Shown here one piece after another: positions 12,524 to 25,900 of a DNA stretch of 64,000 bases. The notes below the pieces were generated by a model. That model was not told where the DNA came from and made no database searches. It worked only from the letters and a program-made list of their open reading frames with translations. Within the stretch, counting starts at the first letter, position 1. Each line of letters begins with the position of its first letter. Both the position numbers and the translations under genes were made by a program. The stretch comes from Thunnus maccoyii (taxonomy: Eukaryota; Chordata; Actinopteri; Scombriformes; Scombridae): contig NC_056554.1 of the NCBI RefSeq assembly GCF_910596095.1, positions 8,414,001 through 8,478,000 of the forward strand, read 5' to 3'.

Positions 12524-15500
12524 GTAAAGACCCTAACAATGACCGGCCTCGAAACCGATCGAATGTATCGATTAGGCGGCTCTGCTAAGTAATAGGACTC
12601 TATGGTATAGCCTAATAAGGCAGTTTATCAGCACCGGGACTTGTCTGTCTGTCCAGTCCAAAAGCAAACTATTGATAAAGAAACATTAATAGGCCCTTTG
12701 TCAGAGCTTTTGGCCTAGCTTCGCTTGTTCTATAGCCTATAGTACTGGGCCATATGCTGGAAGATGAAGTAGGCTAATAAAGACAAGAAAAATTAGGGAA
12801 CAATGTAAATAATTAAAGAAATAATTAATTCACATTAGACAAGTAAATCAGTCACATCAAATCTCTGTGGTTAAACTTCAGCCGCCCACCCACAGGTAGG
12901 CTAATTGTAGCCTATTCAGCTTTATAGCCAAATCATGAAGCCTCTGCTCTCTGTTCTGATTGGCTGAAACTGTTGCAAAGCACACCTGTGAATTCATTTC
13001 ATCCAATTTTAATGGCAGACGGGAAATTACTCATATCAGTACTTTCGACATCATGTAGCTGCTGTCCGAGAACAGTTTTGGATGGAAAAAACAAGTTAAC
13101 AGCATCACATTTTAACAGTATAATTCAATATAGAAATTAAGAGGAAAAACAGAGTTTTTGCCAGGTTGTGTCTTTGGTTCATAGCTGGCTGTGACCTGTG
13201 TTGCATGCCCCTTTCAACAGAGAGATACTTTCTCTCTGGAGGTGGTGGTGGGGGTCATACAAGAGATAGATGGGGTGATACTGATGAGTCTGGGTAGGGG
13301 GTCCGGTGATACATCTTGTCAGGGGTCTCCAGCTGTAGTGATGACTGTGCATAACAGTCAGTGGTAGATAACTTTAGAGTCCCCTCTGCACCGGCACACA
13401 TCAAACCGTCACGGTCATGGTGACACATGGAGAGCCCTGCTGTGATAATGTAACCTGGCGGCAGCTGTGGTGTGGCTGCTGGCGTCAGTAGTTGGTAAGC
13501 TCGGGAGCTCATGTCGACTCTACTGAGCTGGCATTGACCCACATTCTATTCCTAGCGTGAGGAAAACGACGACTTAACAGGTCTGGAGAATTCCTAGTAG
13601 GCTAGCGGAGAGAAAAGGCGCGACAGTACTTACACCAGGTTAGAGGATGCTTTTTCCTTTTTCTTGTCACGGAGGTACAAAAGCAATATGTATAGAATTT
13701 TTGCTCCCTTCTCCTTTTTTATTTGTGATGTACAGTACTGATCCCTGTCCCTGCATCTCTCCCAGTCCCTGATACCGAAACTTTCTTAACACCGGAGCCT
13801 CTTCAGGACGTCTGTCTGTAATCACATTTACACCTGCAAAGTCCATCCCACTGGCAAACTGTAATTAACCACATATTAATGCAAGCCACAAGTTCAAATA
13901 GACTCAGGAAAGGTTGAAAATTGATCATGCTTTATTGAGATTTCACAGCAGATGTGAGTGAGATATCCTCTAACAAAGTGGCAGGGATACTACAGAGACT
14001 CAAATGCCAGTAAAGGTGATTAAATGGCCCAGAGAGGATTTTAAAATCAATGTGCTTTGATTGTCTGCCAATTGTGGATTAATATGCTATGTGTTAGAGC
14101 CCTGCTCAGTCAGAAAAGTATGAGTGAATGAGTTCAGGAGAAAATCTGTGTAGTATGTCGTACTAGTGGTCTGTATATGCCATCAGAAGATGATAAGAAC
14201 ATCAATCCTTTTAGAATCTGTTCTGTGCAGCCCTTGATTTCAAGGACAAATATTTCTCTTTCTCAATGTAGATTCATTCTCATTCCACATCCATCTTTCA
14301 TTCACTCATCTACTCATCTGTCAGCCATGCATGCTTTGATGTACTGATACTTTATAGTGAGTGAGCTTTTTGACAAGAAACCTCACAAATGGACGCACAG
14401 TGACAGTGTCTGAGACCCGGACTGTAAGGATTTATTATAATCAGATCACGGGAACATAAGATGAATGATTTATTTTACATTTTTGGACACACATCTCCCA
14501 TTCCTCGCTAATGATGACGCCTATTTTGGGGTGTTCAACCACAGTAGTTCCCCTCTTTTCATTGTCCCGATCCTGCCCTGCCGAGGCTGTTAGACAACAA
14601 AGAGATTAATTTACAGTCGGTTCACTGATGGAGACACATTGGGCTCATTTAGACGGGAAAATGTGGAGCACGTGCTACTAAACACTGTAACCGGAGAGGC
14701 AGCTTTAGCCGGTCAGGGAGCAGAGCACATATCGGAAGAACCCTGTTCTCTGACAAAAGACGAGGAACATGTGGCGTGGGATTTCTTTTACCTCCCCTCA
14801 ATCCTTTCCTTTCTCCACTTCTCCCTCCTTTTCCTCCCGCCATGTCTTTCTTTTTGCTCTGACTCATGTCTTAATCCATGTTTTAAATTTTTACCCTTCA
14901 TTAATTTCCATCTCTCTTTTTTCTCTGCTTTCTTGGTTGCATATTTCTACTATGAATAAAACCACATGGAGTTGGTCCAACAGGGAATTCATAATGAGTT
15001 ATTTTCCAATTAATATAATCCCTTTAAACATGCCACAAGCAGTCAGCCAGTCATTTCTGCCGGCCAGCTTGTCAGACATTCATCCAGTCGCTTTAGTCAG
15101 CCTATCAGTCAGAGTTGCTATGGGTAATAGTGAGGAGCGGAGCCTTAGTATGATTCCATGGCAACAAGGCTTGTCAAATGTTTATGTTGGATTCACCTCA
15201 TTTCGTTGTGGATTCTGTTCTTCTTCAGTTAAGTGACAGAGATAATTAGACCTGGTCAGTTAATTGATATCATATTATCTTAAAATATTGCTGTTATTAC
15301 ATTTTGCAAGCAATATGTTTTAGACTTTTCCAAACATATTGATAACAATTGATCAAGAGCATGTTTTGTTGTCAGTTTATTCCATTAGACTCTTATACAA
15401 GAAAGATATATTTCAATTGTATGACTTTATTGGACAGCAACAGCTGAGAAATGACAGGAAATGAGGGGAGAGAGACGGGGGATGACATGCAATAAAGATC

Positions 15501-18500
15501 TGCTGCCAGAATCTATACATAACCACGGATGTCAGGGTTATATGGCCTGCGTCTTAACCAGTAGGCTACAGGGACATGCCGTGTTGGATGGTTCAAGAAA
15601 ACAGGACCCTGAAGGGCTGGCATGCAAGCAGATATCCTGGACCCTGGCCAAAGTGTGACCCAAGACATGAAGTCACCCATAACCGCTTATCTTGTCTACA
15701 ATGTTTCAGAAAATAATTTTTCTTCTTAAAACTGAATGTAAGTGGATGTAGTGGTTACTAAATACCCACTTTTCATTTTGACGGGCTCCTTGGCTGTTTG
15801 AGCATGTGTCCACATATTTCAGTGTGTGGACATGCTAGAGTGAGAAGTTAAACCCATGGGGCCCTGTTAGAGGGTTAGAGGCCTGGCTCCTTCTCCACTG
15901 AACACAGTTCATATGCTTTCAGATAGAGATACTATGGTAGACGTATGTGTTTTTCATATGACACCATGTAAGTCCAGACTGTCCTCCAAAGAAAAATGAC
16001 ACAATAGGTTGTAATGTCAGGCGACCAAAAACGACATATTACGTTTGAGTGACAGATGCCATCTAGCTGCCATAGTAATCATGACTGGAGTCGTGGCACA
16101 GTTGAGATGATGTGTATATACAAATTTCCTCATTTGGATGCGGTGGGTTGGGTGAATGGTGTAACCCAGTAGTGGACTTTAGTGGACTTTGCCACAGGAG
16201 ACCGCAGTTCATTTCCCATTTCCAGGGACAGTTTTTTAAAAGTATAAGTACAATTGTCCCTTAACGCCATGGTTATTTTTGTTGCCATGACAATGAAGGT
16301 TGCCTAACTTTACTGGAACGGACTTGGCAGAAATGGAATCTAACGTTCATAAGTATGTTTTAATTAGTGTATAATCCCATTAAAATAAGATTAGTTGTGT
16401 TTTGGTTATCGTAGAATGAGCTCTTTATATCTACATCCTCTTCCACAGAGGCCGCCGTGTTGCACCGCCATGTTTCTATAGTAGCCCAGAACGGACAAAC
16501 CAAACACTGGCTCTAGAGAGGGCCATTCGCATTTTTCGCGAGTTTCGCAGCCATCGTAGGTTCTCCTACACACTTGGAAGGGGAGGTGTATTCAGTTCTG
16601 CAGCCTCACTGCTAGATGCTACTAAATCATCACATTGGTCCTTTAAGGAAGTAGTAACTTTAACCCACACCACATGTTTCTCTAACTTTAACAAAGTGAT
16701 CATTTTAACCCAAACCATGTTCTTTCCCTAAATCTAACCAAGTGGTTTTTGTGCCTAAACTAGACACATCATAAAACATTAATATGTTTTATTTCAATTT
16801 GTAATAAAAACGTTGTCGGTTCATGATGATTTCCTGCCAGTTACTGGCGATAGAATGGGAAAATGCTCCAATGTGTTGTTCTGGAGGACATTTTCAAACA
16901 ACATACTTACTTGTTTAATGTGGAGAAGTTGTTGTGTAAGACACACTGTTTCAGGCATCTTCTCATGAGCTTGAAAGATGCTGATGCACCATATGGACGG
17001 AGTTACCCTGCCACTCCAGTACACACCAGCCCTCACATGAAAGTGGTTACAACTAGCCAGCCTGTTATTCTACAGTACAGGTTTCTAACCAAAATGTAGG
17101 CTGATGTGGAAAAGATTAATCTAGCTGCTTAACTGTTTTCTTCCTAAAGTCTTCCCCACTACCTTTTTAGTAGCACCCCTATTGACCTGACCTAGTAAAA
17201 ATACTGAAGTTAACAACAGCTCTTCCCTTATTATAACAGTTGTTGTGGTTACTGGATAATTATTTAAGCTGCAGGTATACTTTTGTTGTTAGGGAAAGGT
17301 TCATTTCTGAGTCTAGACCAACCAAGAAGAGCTTTCATCTGTGGACCCGACTTAGTCACACATAATGTGTACTTTTCCCTCACTGAGGAGAGGTTACTAG
17401 TTCTATAAAGAAACCCTAAATAGAATATTGTGAATATTGCTGCTCTACTCACAACCTCCGAGGGTTTTGAAGAACAAAGCTGGTAACAGGAAAAGTCCAA
17501 AAATTTCAAAAATTGGTTCCATTGCTGCCCTTGCTGTTGTTTGATGATACAGATGAAAAACAGCAACAGGTGTTTCAGTCCCATGTACGAAAGGCCTTCT
17601 TATCCTCAGACGCCCTGTGCTGGATTCAGAGGCCCTGCTGGGTTGAGCTGAGCTGTTCCCACTTTCAGCTGCTCAGCTCAGTCTGTGTTCTTCAAAATGA
17701 AACGTAAACCTGGCTCTTAGAGATGTATTGGTTCCATCAAAGTGATTCAGTCTCCTTCAGCCATTGATAATGAATTCCTTTACTTCTCTAACACATGGGA
17801 GTTTTATACTCTCTTTGCTATTCCTATTTTTCACAGCCATCCGTGTCCACTCTGTCTCCTTGATACTTCCGATCAGCTCTAAATCCCTGTACTTTGCTGT
17901 TTTTAACAGTTTCACTTTCCCTTTAAGGTCACTTGAATGGTTGAACACTACATCTACTTAAGCTCTTACACTTGGTCATTCTAAGGCAACTTTGATCATA
18001 AAACTGATTCTTAAACAGTAATCAACATAATCATAAAAAGTGTTTAACTCTCAAGTCAACATTTTCAACTATAGTCATAATAAATCATACATTTCCATTT
18101 GAGTAAAAGCCACAGAAATGCAGGCCAGAAATCAACATTGCTGTCAAACCTGTACATAACAGAGATACAGTTGGGCTTGTTTCTGTTGACCAGTCTGAGC
18201 CAGATTTGGATATATTGGTGCACTGCAGTGTGACGTCTTCACCAGGCTAGACCTCTACAATCTGAGACTCAGAAACTGAGACAGAGATCCAGCCTGGGAC
18301 AAAGAGCAGAGACAACAAGAGATTTAGTCATTATAGGAAGATAAATGATACCTCCTAATAAATTTAACAGCGAGTATAAGTTTCAATTCCGTCGGCTAAA
18401 CATAGAATAACAAATTTGCAATGAAGATGAGAGTAATTCAATGCCAACACTCACTAATGCTGCAGAGACTAAAAGCTCTTATCAAGGTAAAAGTTCTTCA

Positions 18501-19897
18501 TTGTGCTCCAGGGAGGTGCTATCAACATAAACAGGCAGGATGTTTTTTTGTTGCTTATCCTGTTGCTCAAACTGACAACATTAACGTTTTCAGAAAAGGC
18601 ATATTGACTCAGACGATAAGCGTTTTTTCAACTGAAGAAAACTGCTGAGGGTTCTCTACTGCATTTTGCTATTATTCATAGTTACGCGGCAGCCTCTCCT
18701 CTGCTCTCTGTGTCAGTGTTTGCCTGAGGGCGGGGCTCAGCTCCTCCACCACACACGCGCTCGCACACACACACACACATGCACAGAGAGAGGACAGCAG
18801 AGCAGAGAAGCCTCAGTGGAGACAGTGAACCAGGTGAAGTTTTACTCGAGTTGACGACAACTGTGTTCCCTACTGAAAGTGCAATAAAACTTTTGCAAGT
18901 AAAAAGCCAATAGGAGTAATTTATAAAAACACCTGTTCAATAAGCATAAACATGTAGCAAAGCATGCTGGTCGAACTAGTAGCGAATTGTTATGCTCAAG
19001 CTAAAACCAAAGCTGTCTGTATGTAGCCTGTTTATCTTAGTTTGCCACGTATCTTAAAACTAGTCGAATTCTTGTAAACTACTGGCTGAGACAGCAGCCC
19101 CCCATTCAAACCACCTCCCCCTTACCAGCAGTACCTGCAGGCAGTGAATCCACATCAGCAGTGGAGGGAGGAGGACGTGCTTTTTTCGTAAGGGTTGGTT
19201 AACCATGCAGTGGATAAATGTCCGTTTTATTAGAAAGAAAGCACAGTGAAAGAACATCATTTCCGAAAAGCCCCTGTTTTCATTACTCTCTTTCCATGCA
19301 GGATTATAATTAGGGGCATTCAGGTATTGTACTATTGGGGCTGTAAATACCTGCAGTAGATGTTAATGTGGCATTTCCATTGTTAGAGAAAAACTCCCTG
19401 GTTTTGTGATGGTGGCCTCCAAATCCCACAATTCCCAGCCATCTTATTGTGTTTAGTTTCAAAAGAAACACTTAACTGGCAGGAAATGTTGGGATTGGGA
19501 GGCTTTACTGGGCACATTTCAAAATCAGTGAGTGTTTCTTTAAATTGAGTACAGTTTCGCTCTCTGTTGTTGAGCCTACACTCTATTACTGGCTTTATAT
19601 ATGAGGTGATAAGTGAGTTTGAGCTTTACTCTAGGGAAAAGAAAAGTGGAGGTTACACTCATCAACTCTACAGCTCCGCTTCTAGTAAAAAATGCTCAAA
19701 TTTCACTCCAGCCCTGGTATTATTTCCATGGTAACTGGGTTGTTAAATGTTTATATGCCAGTAAACTGACTTAGCTTCAGTACACTTGGTTTTCTTCTCA
19801 TACTATACCAGAGCTGACGAGAATCTACACAGTTAACAGTAGAGCGAGAGTGGGCAGACCAATCCCCGAACTCCAGGGTCCTACGTGGCCACACAGA

Positions 19898-19937
<40 letters not shown>

Positions 19938-22900
19938 AACACACACACAGATGGGGATACGAGTGGGAACAGAGGCAGAATTGGTGAGCAGGAATGCAAT
20001 AAACGGGGGGAGAGAGGGAAAAGAAAACTAGAGGGGATGGAAAAAGTAGTAGGAGTGGACAGGGATGCCAGAAAGGGAGAAAGTGTTTTTGTAACATGTG
20101 TCCTCTGCTTTTTCACGCTATATACACTTAGAAATGATAATAGATGTGACAAAAGTTCCCCTCCCTAACTGCAGTAGCACCGGATCAGGCATTGGACACA
20201 AGTCAGTGACTTTAGTCAGCTGAATAAACAAACATAATTACTTTTCCTCACCTTGGGTTGAAGATGTTGTGAAGCAGTAAAGTAGTTTGTGCACCACAAA
20301 GAGGACAGTTTGTTCTGTGTTTTTCCAATTCTGCTTTTACAGTAGATTATTTTCCACAGCCTAGATGGTTTGAACATGGTGTCACACTCATCACTCAGGG
20401 ATTCCCCACATGCATCACAAGCTAGAGGCCAGTAGACTGTATATCCTGCTCAACAGTGTTTGACTCGACTTTGTCAGAAAGTTAGTTTAACCTCATTAAT
20501 TATTCATTAAATATGTAACTGAACACTGATTTTTGACCTGCTCAGTATCAGTGAAATACCAAAGATGAACCATAATGAAACCAATTTTAATATTTAGGAT
20601 TTTTCCATTGTGTCTCTGATGAAATATTTTTGCAATTTTGTTATTATGTCACCATAAATCAGCCACTGGATCTTTCTGGTGCTGTTGGTAGTTTTCCACA
20701 GACTGTGTCTGAGAAAAATATATGCTAATGTAGCGGGTTAAACATCAAGAACTTTTGTCTTTTAACGATTTATTTCAAGGCACCTCAGATGGCATCAGGT
20801 TACTACTAACTAATACGTTCCTGCTGACATTTTTACTCTATTCCACTAATGTACAAGTGTAAGAAAAATAAGGAAATATAACACCTGAAGTTTCAAGATA
20901 AAATTCTCAGCTAAATCCACAAAGAATTTTCAGTGTTCATATTTTTCACAACAACATCATACACGCTACTACACAACACAGTTTTAACAGTACAGTCCTC
21001 TGTGACCTATATAGTCCCTATGAGGAAGTAAGTGAATAGCTAATTCCTTAATTATGTTGCCTCATTTATTTTCACTCTGAGTGTGTGGTCGTCGCAAACA
21101 ACAGACAGATAATGAAGTGATGGTTACAGACGGGTCAATAAAAACACAACACGCATCCGGGTGTTGTTGTGCGTCTATGCAAGAGAGGCACTGAGAGGGA
21201 AGTGTGTTAGGGGGAAGCCTCACTGTGGGAACAGCTGTAATTTCATAGCTTTGGAAAAAGTTGGCCTCCTTTGCTGACACACATGCGCAGAAACACACAT
21301 GAAGCGCGCGACATTCGCTTAAACCTTACACTTAAAGGTCTGAATACCAATCAGTATTACCCTGTTTCACTCAGTGTGTGTAAGAGTGTGACTACAAAGA
21401 GTGGTTGTTACACAGCGGGAGTGAAAGACTACACTGTGTCTTTGTAAACACCCCCCCTACACCCACCATACGCGCACACACACACACACACACTCACTCA
21501 CACACATTCACACACTTTGCGTTTAATAGGTAACATGTGGTTCTATGTTGAACACACAGTTCTTTTCGTGTTTGACGGGGGGTGAGTCAGCATGTACTGT
21601 AGTCTGACCCACTGACTGATCATGTGAATGTTTTTTAAGACGATGAGAATAAATCAACCAAGTTAGGGAGGAGGAAGACTGCCAAGAATATTGGGAGAGA
21701 GGGAGACTTAAGCGTTTGTTTTTGGTTGGTGTGTGTGTGTGTGTGTGTGTGTGAGTAAGATCGGAAGGAAGTAAAGAACGCCAAGTGAGAGAAGGCATGG
21801 ATGGAGAAAGAGAGGGATGTAGAGACAGAGAGAGAGAATGAGGGATGTGAGTCATTGAGAGGAATGTTTACGCATGTTGTCACAGGAAGTGTGTGAGCAA
21901 AAAAAGGGAGTCAGACAAAGACACACAGCACATAGAAAAATGAACAATATCAACAACTTTCCCCTAAAAGCACACTGTACACTGCAGACACCTGTTGATT
22001 CACACAAAGACGCACACACACCCACATCAGCTATTAATAAACTTAGGTGTCTATTTTAAACATGTGAGTCAGATTTAATGTTAGACAAGAGTTAAAGGAA
22101 TGTTTTTTGGTGATAGGTCTGTTCTGCAATTTAGCTGACGAGACACCAGATCACCCTTTTTTTTGTTTTTTAAATTATAAAAATTGTTCAGATCAGTATT
22201 GCTTTAGATCATGCTAGTAATCTATTACTCATGCAGCTCTGGAAACAGTCTATAAGCTCTTACATAGTGTGAATGTCTTCGGGTATACAGTATATTCTCG
22301 TTACTTCAATTGAACGGTACCCTGTGGAGTTTTTGACCATTAGTAGCACTATGGAGCAATGTCTTTAAGTGCGGGTTCCTGTTTTGTTTGTGTCTCATGC
22401 ATGCACACAAGTATGTGGGCGACTTGATAGAGCCTACATTCCTACAGATGTTTCACGCTATTCTTATGATCGACTATTGGTGTTGGTAGTGCACCAAGAA
22501 ACACTGTAATGTGGCAGAAAAAGGCATAAAGCAAAACACGGATGTAAACGATGCAGGCTCCAAAATATCCCAAAATTGGCTTTGCAAATGTTTTATGAAA
22601 ACTGAAATGCAGTCAACATATTGGTTAGGCCTCAAGGACAACACAATGTGTTTTATGTTGAAACAGTGAATGTAGATATAACTTTGTTTGAGTGTATAAC
22701 TTTAGAGGTTTACATGTTGGGGAGTGCATGTTGACAGTTCGCTTATATTTTTCTTAGTCATTTGTCAGAATACTTGTGTCATGTGTCAGCCGGTGTAGCC
22801 TGTACATACTGATTGCCTAACAACTTCCCACCATGTAAACCTTTCAGTATTGTGTTTCAGCTCTAGCTAAGCTCAATGAGCTTGTCATTCCATCCTGTGT

Positions 22901-25900
22901 CACAAAGGTTAGGATGTCGGCCAAGTGTGAAGGTTTAAGAGAAAATGTTTAAACATAACCATTGTACCTTTTCAACATCACAAGTCAAGCGGGGCATGTT
23001 GGGAGTTCGATTACGAAACTTGGCTGCTTGCAGCAAATCAAATAGCAAGCACTAACTTGTTCAAATATTACGAGAAAAGCCCTGAATTTCTTCATATTCC
23101 TCTGCAGAACAAATGCGTTTATTGTTCGGACATTCAATAGGCATCCAGTAAATGTCCAAGCTGTTAATATCTTTTCCTCCATAAACATAATGACTGTGAT
23201 GTGATTTTAAAAGTACCCCTTTGCTTCCCCGCTCATTACTTTAATTGGACCTTCAATGTATCATACGGTTTGTGTCAGACAAGCACTCCTACTGGTCCTA
23301 ACCAAAGTGCTATTTACTGTTTTTTTTTATTAATGCATTTGAAGATGGTACACATGCTTTTGATAGCTGTTTTGTGAAAGCTCCAGCACCCTTAGGGAGG
23401 CTTTTTAAAGTGAACATGGGTATAATAGTGATGTAGTACACAGACCGGTGTTATTGCTCTATATGTGGCTCCTGGGTGCTGTTGCTATAATAACGCTTTT
23501 AAATGAAAAGATGGATATTAGTTTTGGCAATGGATTATTATTGGTCCCCATGCTGAAACCATGTTCAAACGAACATCACTGTACTAATATTTAAAAGTGC
23601 AATATGTAAGAATCAGAAATCCCTTCTCATTAATGACACCGGTGGCCATTAAGTGAGCTGCAGTCAGCATCCTGTTGCTTGTGCTTGCGTGCGTGCTCAT
23701 ACTAGGTCAGCATGAGTGAGCAGCGGCGCTAACATTAGCCAGCTAAAACCACAGTATCACAATATATTTCACATGCTTTGCAGTAATGTTAGCTTATCTG
23801 TCCAATAGGAAGAAAGCCAGCTCAGAGTCAGACGTTAGCGGACTGCATTTTTAAGCTAACGCTGGCTAGTGTTGCACCTTGTTGGCAAAACTGTCCCGAG
23901 TCCTTTACATAGAAATCAGTCCATAAGCTGCCGCAACCGAAAAAGTCAGAGAATGTCTCATTTTATTATTTCTTCACAATTTTAGTTAATTTTTGAATGT
24001 GTTAAGCTAAAATTTTTACATAGTTCTTATATATTGCACCTTTAACAGTTGGGAGTGGAGCTGGCAGCAGCTGGCATGGAAGCTCGATATGGAGTCATTA
24101 TCATCGTGGAGTCTCTTTGTAAGTAATGCCAACTGCCTGCAGGTAGAGTTAGGTAACACAGATCCACTCAGGAGTATATTTAGTCCCAAGAGGTGCATTA
24201 GAGCAGACGCCAGCTGAGAGGTTAACTGCAGGGAGGCATATGTCAGTTCATGGTTTTATTCACTCTCAGTAAATGTCTTTTCTGTATAACACATCTCATA
24301 GCTGTGCAAGAGCAGTCCACAATGACTTCCCTCTTACTGGTTTAAATATTGTATATGTAGACAAGTTGATGGATTATGACAGACTGTGATTTTGAATTTT
24401 AAGTACGTGTACTGCTTGATGGCGCTGATAGCATTCATCAGGTTTAGAGCACAGGTGCTATGTTGGCTTCATATATCATCCATGATGTCACCACCATGTG
24501 AAACCTAATTTAAGCTTTCGTGGTGTCACAAGTCATGGATGAAAGATGTGTTGACAGCTGGACAGACAGCTGACAGGAGATAAGACAAATAGACTGGCAG
24601 CAAACTGCTGAATGAGGGAGTCACCTCTGTCAGATAATAATAATTATTATTATAGTACAAAAAGGCTAATTAGTGTGTTTAATATAGTTCATTTCAGTGG
24701 TAAAGATAAATACACAGACTACAGTTTGTGTTGTACATGTGTGACCTTTTGAGATTCTTCATTTCTGTGATTTAGTGACTGAGCTGGGAGGAACAACGGG
24801 CCATATTAGGGCAAAGAGTCTGAAGGACAGGATTGATTACAAGTTGCTGATTCATCAGGAAGAGAGTCAGTCAGTAGACTCTCTCATTCTTTCTCTCACT
24901 CACACTCTCACACACGTTTTCATGATGTTGGAATTAAAGAGTGTTGAATGAATGAATCAACACTAGTTGCATCATTCAGACACGACCCTCTAATCCTTTA
25001 ATTAGTTTCTTATTAGGTTCACTGTTTTAGACCATTTCTGTTTTTGTTTCTCAGAAATAATCTACTGGAATCTTCCACATTGTGTGTATTTTTATCCTGT
25101 AAGCAGACTGATTAAATGTGGAAACAAACCAAAGCATTAACTGATTAGAAAGGCCAGTGTGTTGAGTCAGAGGTTGAGCTGATGATTGATCTGCATGAAA
25201 GAATTAAAAATGTTCTCTAATCCTTTTTGAAATCCATGCAGATCATATTTCAGTACTGGCAGAATGAATTAAAAGTCTGAACAAATAAACATGGACATTT
25301 CTGTGGCAAAGAGTGGGTGAAAGTTGATGGAAAAATATTTTTATGGCACCTGAATGTTCACTTCTGCCTGAAACTGCTAGAATAGAAGAAGAAGTCATTC
25401 AGTGAAGGACGTGGCAAATGAACAAGTGAGTGTTGGGCCAAGTGTGACATAATGGTAATCTGCTGTAATCTATAGCCCCTTTTTATACAGAGATCCTGAA
25501 ATATTGCCCCGGTGTGTGATTTTTAGATAGCATGCCGGCGTTCTGTTACGAGGCAGCTGGATTCGCAAGATCACACGAGAATCAATCTTGTCGAGTTAGC
25601 TTCAAGTTATGCGCTTGTGTCCAAGCCACCGGTGGTTTGGACCAATCAGCGTCTTATGAGGATTCTCGTGTGAGCTTGTGTGATTCCGTGTGATCTCGTG
25701 AATGCAGCTGCCTCGCAAGGTTGGACGGCCAAGTATTTTTTGAAAGTGCCTGCCCTTTTCCAAACACTTTCCAAAGACGACCTCTCAGAGGCATGACGTG
25801 TAATACAACAGCGTCGGCGTCTAGTGTTGACTGTCCTGCCATGCCGACTCTCCCTTTTACACAGACGTCGGTCAGGCAATGTGACTATCTCCTCTGCCGC

